Below are positions 60,633 to 64,000 of a DNA stretch of 64,000 nucleotides, in pieces. The position numbers were made by a program, and so were the translations under genes. How positions within the stretch are numbered: the first letter of the stretch is position 1; each line of letters opens with the position of its first letter. Below the pieces are notes generated by a model. The model ran no database searches and was not told the origin of the DNA. It saw only the letters and a program-made list of their open reading frames with translations. The DNA comes from Xylocopa sonorina (taxonomy: Eukaryota; Arthropoda; Insecta; Hymenoptera; Apidae), in assembly GCF_050948175.1 (NCBI RefSeq), contig NC_135201.1, forward strand, positions 4,960,001 to 5,024,000, read 5' to 3'.

Positions 60633-62950
60633 ATGTCGGACGAGGAGGACACAGCGATATTGTTAAACAATGCCAACAAAACTATCGAAACATCGATAAG
60701 TAAAGTACCAAATGACGATTATCAATGTTTGCCGCCGAAAAATTTAAGGAAACCTCTTCCAAAAGAGAATAGTAATTTGACGCCATTAACGTCAGGAAAT
60801 GAAAGTATTTTTGTTTCTACGGTAGCAATTTTAGCAGGCATTGCTTTTGGGTGCGATATGAGTATCGCAAAACCTATGGCTCCTCTTATTAAACATGAAT
60901 TTAACTTGAATTGCTTTGAGAAGGATTTTGTTATAAGCATTTGGTTCATTGGAGCTCTTATTGGTGGTTTAACTGGTGGTATGTGCAGATAAATTTGGAC
61001 TTACACATTGACTGCCAACTACAAGATAACTCGTAGTTTATTTACTTGCTATATTGCTACTAGCATCTTAGATTGGAATCCCCAAAACTACTGTGGCAGT
61101 CAACGTGTTAAACCAAGATAAAAATTAAAAAATAAATAATATTTTATAATTTACTGTCTGGAAAGTAACATCGTGATATTTTACAGGTTTCCTTGTTGAT
61201 TCGTTTGGCCGGCGTTGGACAATGATATCTACTCTAGTCTTTCTAACTTTCGGTGCCACGTTATCAGCATTGGCGAATCATTATATTTTGTTACTTGTCG
61301 CACGAATAATTTGCGGATTTTCCGGATCTGTCTCGGCAGTAGCTCACTGCATATATATGGCGGAAGTATCTGACTCAAGTAAACGCGGATATAATATAAT
61401 GTTGTATCAATTGGGCACTGCTACCGGATTCTTGGTTTCTGTTATTGCTGCTGCCATTAAGAATATAGATTACCAGTGGAGATTTTCTATTGGTATAACA
61501 GCTGTACCCGCTTTAGCCGCTTGTATCGTGACCATTATATTTCTTCAACGATCTCCGCCATTCTTGCTCTATAAAAGAGTGGCAAACGTTCCAAAGACAT
61601 CATCTAAAAAGGCTAAGGCTTGGTATACGATTTTTGAAACTTTAACGATTATGGCTTTCTTACTAATGCTACAACAAGGTACCGGGAAACGGCAAGTTCT
61701 GTACTATGCGCCAAGGTTATTCGCATTATTAGGAATTTGTTCCAGTACGTGTTAGAAATATATAATTTCGTTTTCCTTTTTTCTTTACACGAGTAAGTAC
61801 TCTTTTTATTTTATTCATCTTACAGACGTTGCAGAAGTCACGGCTTTAATATCGCTTGGTATCGTAAAGGTTTTCAGTACGATGTTATCTTTAATCATAG
61901 TAGAGAGATGTGGACGTCGAACAGCCCTAATCACATCGGCGACTATCTGCATGACAACAATATCATTGTTGTCTTTGCTCGCGACGATAGACAGGAGCGA
62001 TGACAATTTAGATGTTGTAAATAATCACTGCAAGAATCATCATAATGAAGAAGTTCAAATTATGCCTACCGGATCACCGCCGCCATTTCCTTTATTACCG
62101 ACTCCGTTAGCCATAATCGCACCTAGCCCGGAAACATGGACGCAAATTAAAGCTTCTTGCGAAGTATATATTACTTCAAAGATTTGAAGCTTACACAGGG
62201 ACACATTTATCACTGTCGAACGAATGGTGTCGTTCCACGCTTCATAAAGCTACAATCCTTAACGTTAGGATAATTATTCTAAAAAGACTTCGATTCGAAA
62301 AGCCAGAACAGTGATAATTGTGTGCATGTTATTTGTCCGTTGCATTTAACGACGCTAACAAAATTTAACTAATCATATATTTTTTTTATTACAGACACAA
62401 AATATCGCTGTTTCTGATGGTCTCACTGGCGGTTTACGTATTTTGGCGGTAATAACTTTGCTCGTGTACGAAGCAGCGTACGCTTTAGGACTTGGACCGG
62501 TACCACTTTTGAATCTTACAGAAGTCTTCCCCGCATCTGTACGAGGTAAATGTATCAGCTTTGTTTCCATCGTGATATGGATAACGCATCTGATTGCCAC
62601 AGAATCCGTTAGTGCTATGATCAGTAAGTCTTTTCTAATTTTTTTATGTGTCCGATAAACAATATACATTATTCGGTAAATATATAATTATTCTTCTTTC
62701 AGAATCATTAACGTTAGCCGGATCATATTTGTTTTATAGTTTCATGTGTTTAGTTACAATATTTTACGTTTTTTTATTTATTCCTGAGACGAAAGGCAAG
62801 ACTTTGCATCAGATTGCACAAGAATTACGGAGAATTCCACTTGGTACTCGTATATGTAATAATTTGCGTAGCTTACCGCTCATCTGTCATATTCGATGGA
62901 TAAAAAGATATGACGAAAATGTAACTAACGGAGAAAGTACTTTAATTTGA
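60633..62950 (+). CDS. SLC2-family (GLUT12/GLUT10-like) sugar-transporter-like protein
   Basis: Five exons join in phase: 60633-60978, 61187-61744, 61826-62163, 62395-62623 and 62703-62950, giving 572 residues with twelve likely membrane helices. Major facilitator signatures are present: DSFGRRW after helix 2, ERCGRRTA after helix 8 and PETKGK after helix 12. FGCDMSIAKPMAPL in helix 1 and the long loop between helices 9 and 10 fit class III GLUTs (GLUT10/12). Several motifs differ from active family members as I know them: the P-x-SPR motif after helix 6 reads RSPPF without its Arg, the central cytoplasmic loop is very short, QQxTG is altered to QQGTGKR, and GPxPW in helix 10 reads GPVPL, losing the Trp. 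The protein may therefore carry another substrate or sense rather than transport. No trehalose-transporter-specific feature is seen. Confidence 0.88.
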
Positions 62951-63485
62951 AAATGAAATCCTGATTATTGAAATGTTAAATCATCCTGAAAGTTTCCGTT
63001 TTTTTTTCTTTTTCTTAACCGTTCATTTTGATCGAATATCGAACACCAAGATCACGAGAGTAATGATGGAATCAAATTCAACATGTACTCGCAAAATGAA
63101 ATCAGATATAAAACAAAAAGTGCACTTCATAAAATTTGATTACTACTCATAAAAAGGTGATCAATTTGTATGTACTTATAAAGTACTCGGACTGTACAAA
63201 CTGGTTATAAATCCTGGAGCAAGTACCTACATGATTCGAATACGTACTTATATATACTTTAACATTTAAAAGACTGTAATTTCATTTAAGTTTATTACTA
63301 TAACCGGAAGCGATTGACGACTCTAATTTTATTTATTTGATCAAAGCTAGTCGTAATGCACAAACGTCAGTATTGCCATTGTTGTAGATCACTAGTAGTA
63401 ATTCTCCTTAAACATACCTAAACTTTCTTGGATTTGGGAATATTATTTCAAACCAAAAAATTATGTTGTTGAGTACAATATATGT

Positions 63486-63491
63486 AATAAA
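63486..63491 (+). terminator. Candidate poly(A) signal downstream of the transporter gene
   Basis: AATAAA about 540 bases after the stop codon. The sequence up to the window end is AT-rich with no gene I can support. Confidence 0.35.
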
Positions 63492-64000
63492 AGATTAAAA
63501 TATGATAAATGTACTATAAAAATTAAGTATGTGAGGATGCATACTGTCAAAAACAGTGACAGTAAGAAAAATGATACTCAAAACGGATGTCTTCACGAAG
63601 GTATATCGTATTTCTATTGTAATTCCAATTAACGATTTATGATTAGATCGTACACAAGGATTATTAAAGCAGGTTCTAAACATATTTCTTCTTTCAGAGG
63701 CTAAAATGAGGAAAAAACAGTCAATTCTTTAATCATGGATCTGATAATAATTAATCTGCAGCCATTATCCATTGTAGACAAAATGAAACCAATATGTTGC
63801 TTTCTTAAAATTTATAAATCCAAAATATCAATTTTCTATTTAATTGAAGATTATTTAAATAACTAAACGAAAAATATAAAAAGATACTAAGCCAAATGCG
63901 TAAAAGAATTAATTAATATTTAGAAAGTATGTATAATAACAGACACGTAGAGTATCATACCTATATTATGTATTTTTTTCTTAATTATAAAAAATACGTC
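63492..64000. other. AT-rich window end
   Basis: No coding or structured feature seen. Confidence 0.6.

Overview
The window is nuclear DNA from an insect, most likely a bee or other hymenopteran. The support is an insect-type U1 snRNA, short GT-AG introns, CpG-rich exons inside AT-rich spacers, and protein sequences closest to insect and vertebrate Ars2 and FARP/Cdep as I remember them. No database was searched, so the species is an inference. There is no bacterial, viral or CRISPR content, and I see no intact transposon.

Layout from left to right. (1) A complete U1 snRNA gene (14-176, +). (2) A type II membrane protein with four LDL-receptor class A repeats (2064-6659, +). (3) Ars2/Serrate, the nuclear cap-binding partner (7940-13453, -), in 15 coding exons, one intron of which looks U12-type. 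(4) A 1,477-residue secreted Gly/Pro/Ser/Gln-rich repeat protein (15126-21350, +) with three different repeat blocks and 14 two-cysteine loops. (5) Convergent to it, a 613-residue secreted glycine-rich protein with a 150-bp tandem repeat (23696-25970, -). (6) A 29-kb FARP/Cdep RhoGEF gene (29095-58395, -) coding FERM, DH, PH and PH. Between its FERM and DH exons lies a single 8.8-kb exon (45087-53905) that stays open for about 2,938 codons. (7) An SLC2-type sugar-transporter-like protein (60633-62950, +) with several substrate-site motifs altered. The reconstructed coding sequences of genes 2 to 7 all join in phase and total a whole number of codons.

The two most unusual things are these. The convergent pair of secreted repeat proteins (15-26 kb) both have TATA boxes, signal peptides, alternating small-residue stretches and paired cysteines. 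They look like extracellular structural material (cuticle, silk or secretion), but I cannot name a family. The giant FARP exon joins in phase to the FERM exons and ends in its own stop. It would give a 3,359-residue protein with FERM but no RhoGEF module, beside the ordinary 981-residue FERM-DH-PH-PH form.

The genes do not form a pathway. They are independent neighbours: RNA-processing genes (U1, Ars2), a receptor-like gene, a structural pair, a cytoskeletal signalling gene and a transporter. Most of the remaining sequence is AT-rich spacer or intron with simple repeats.
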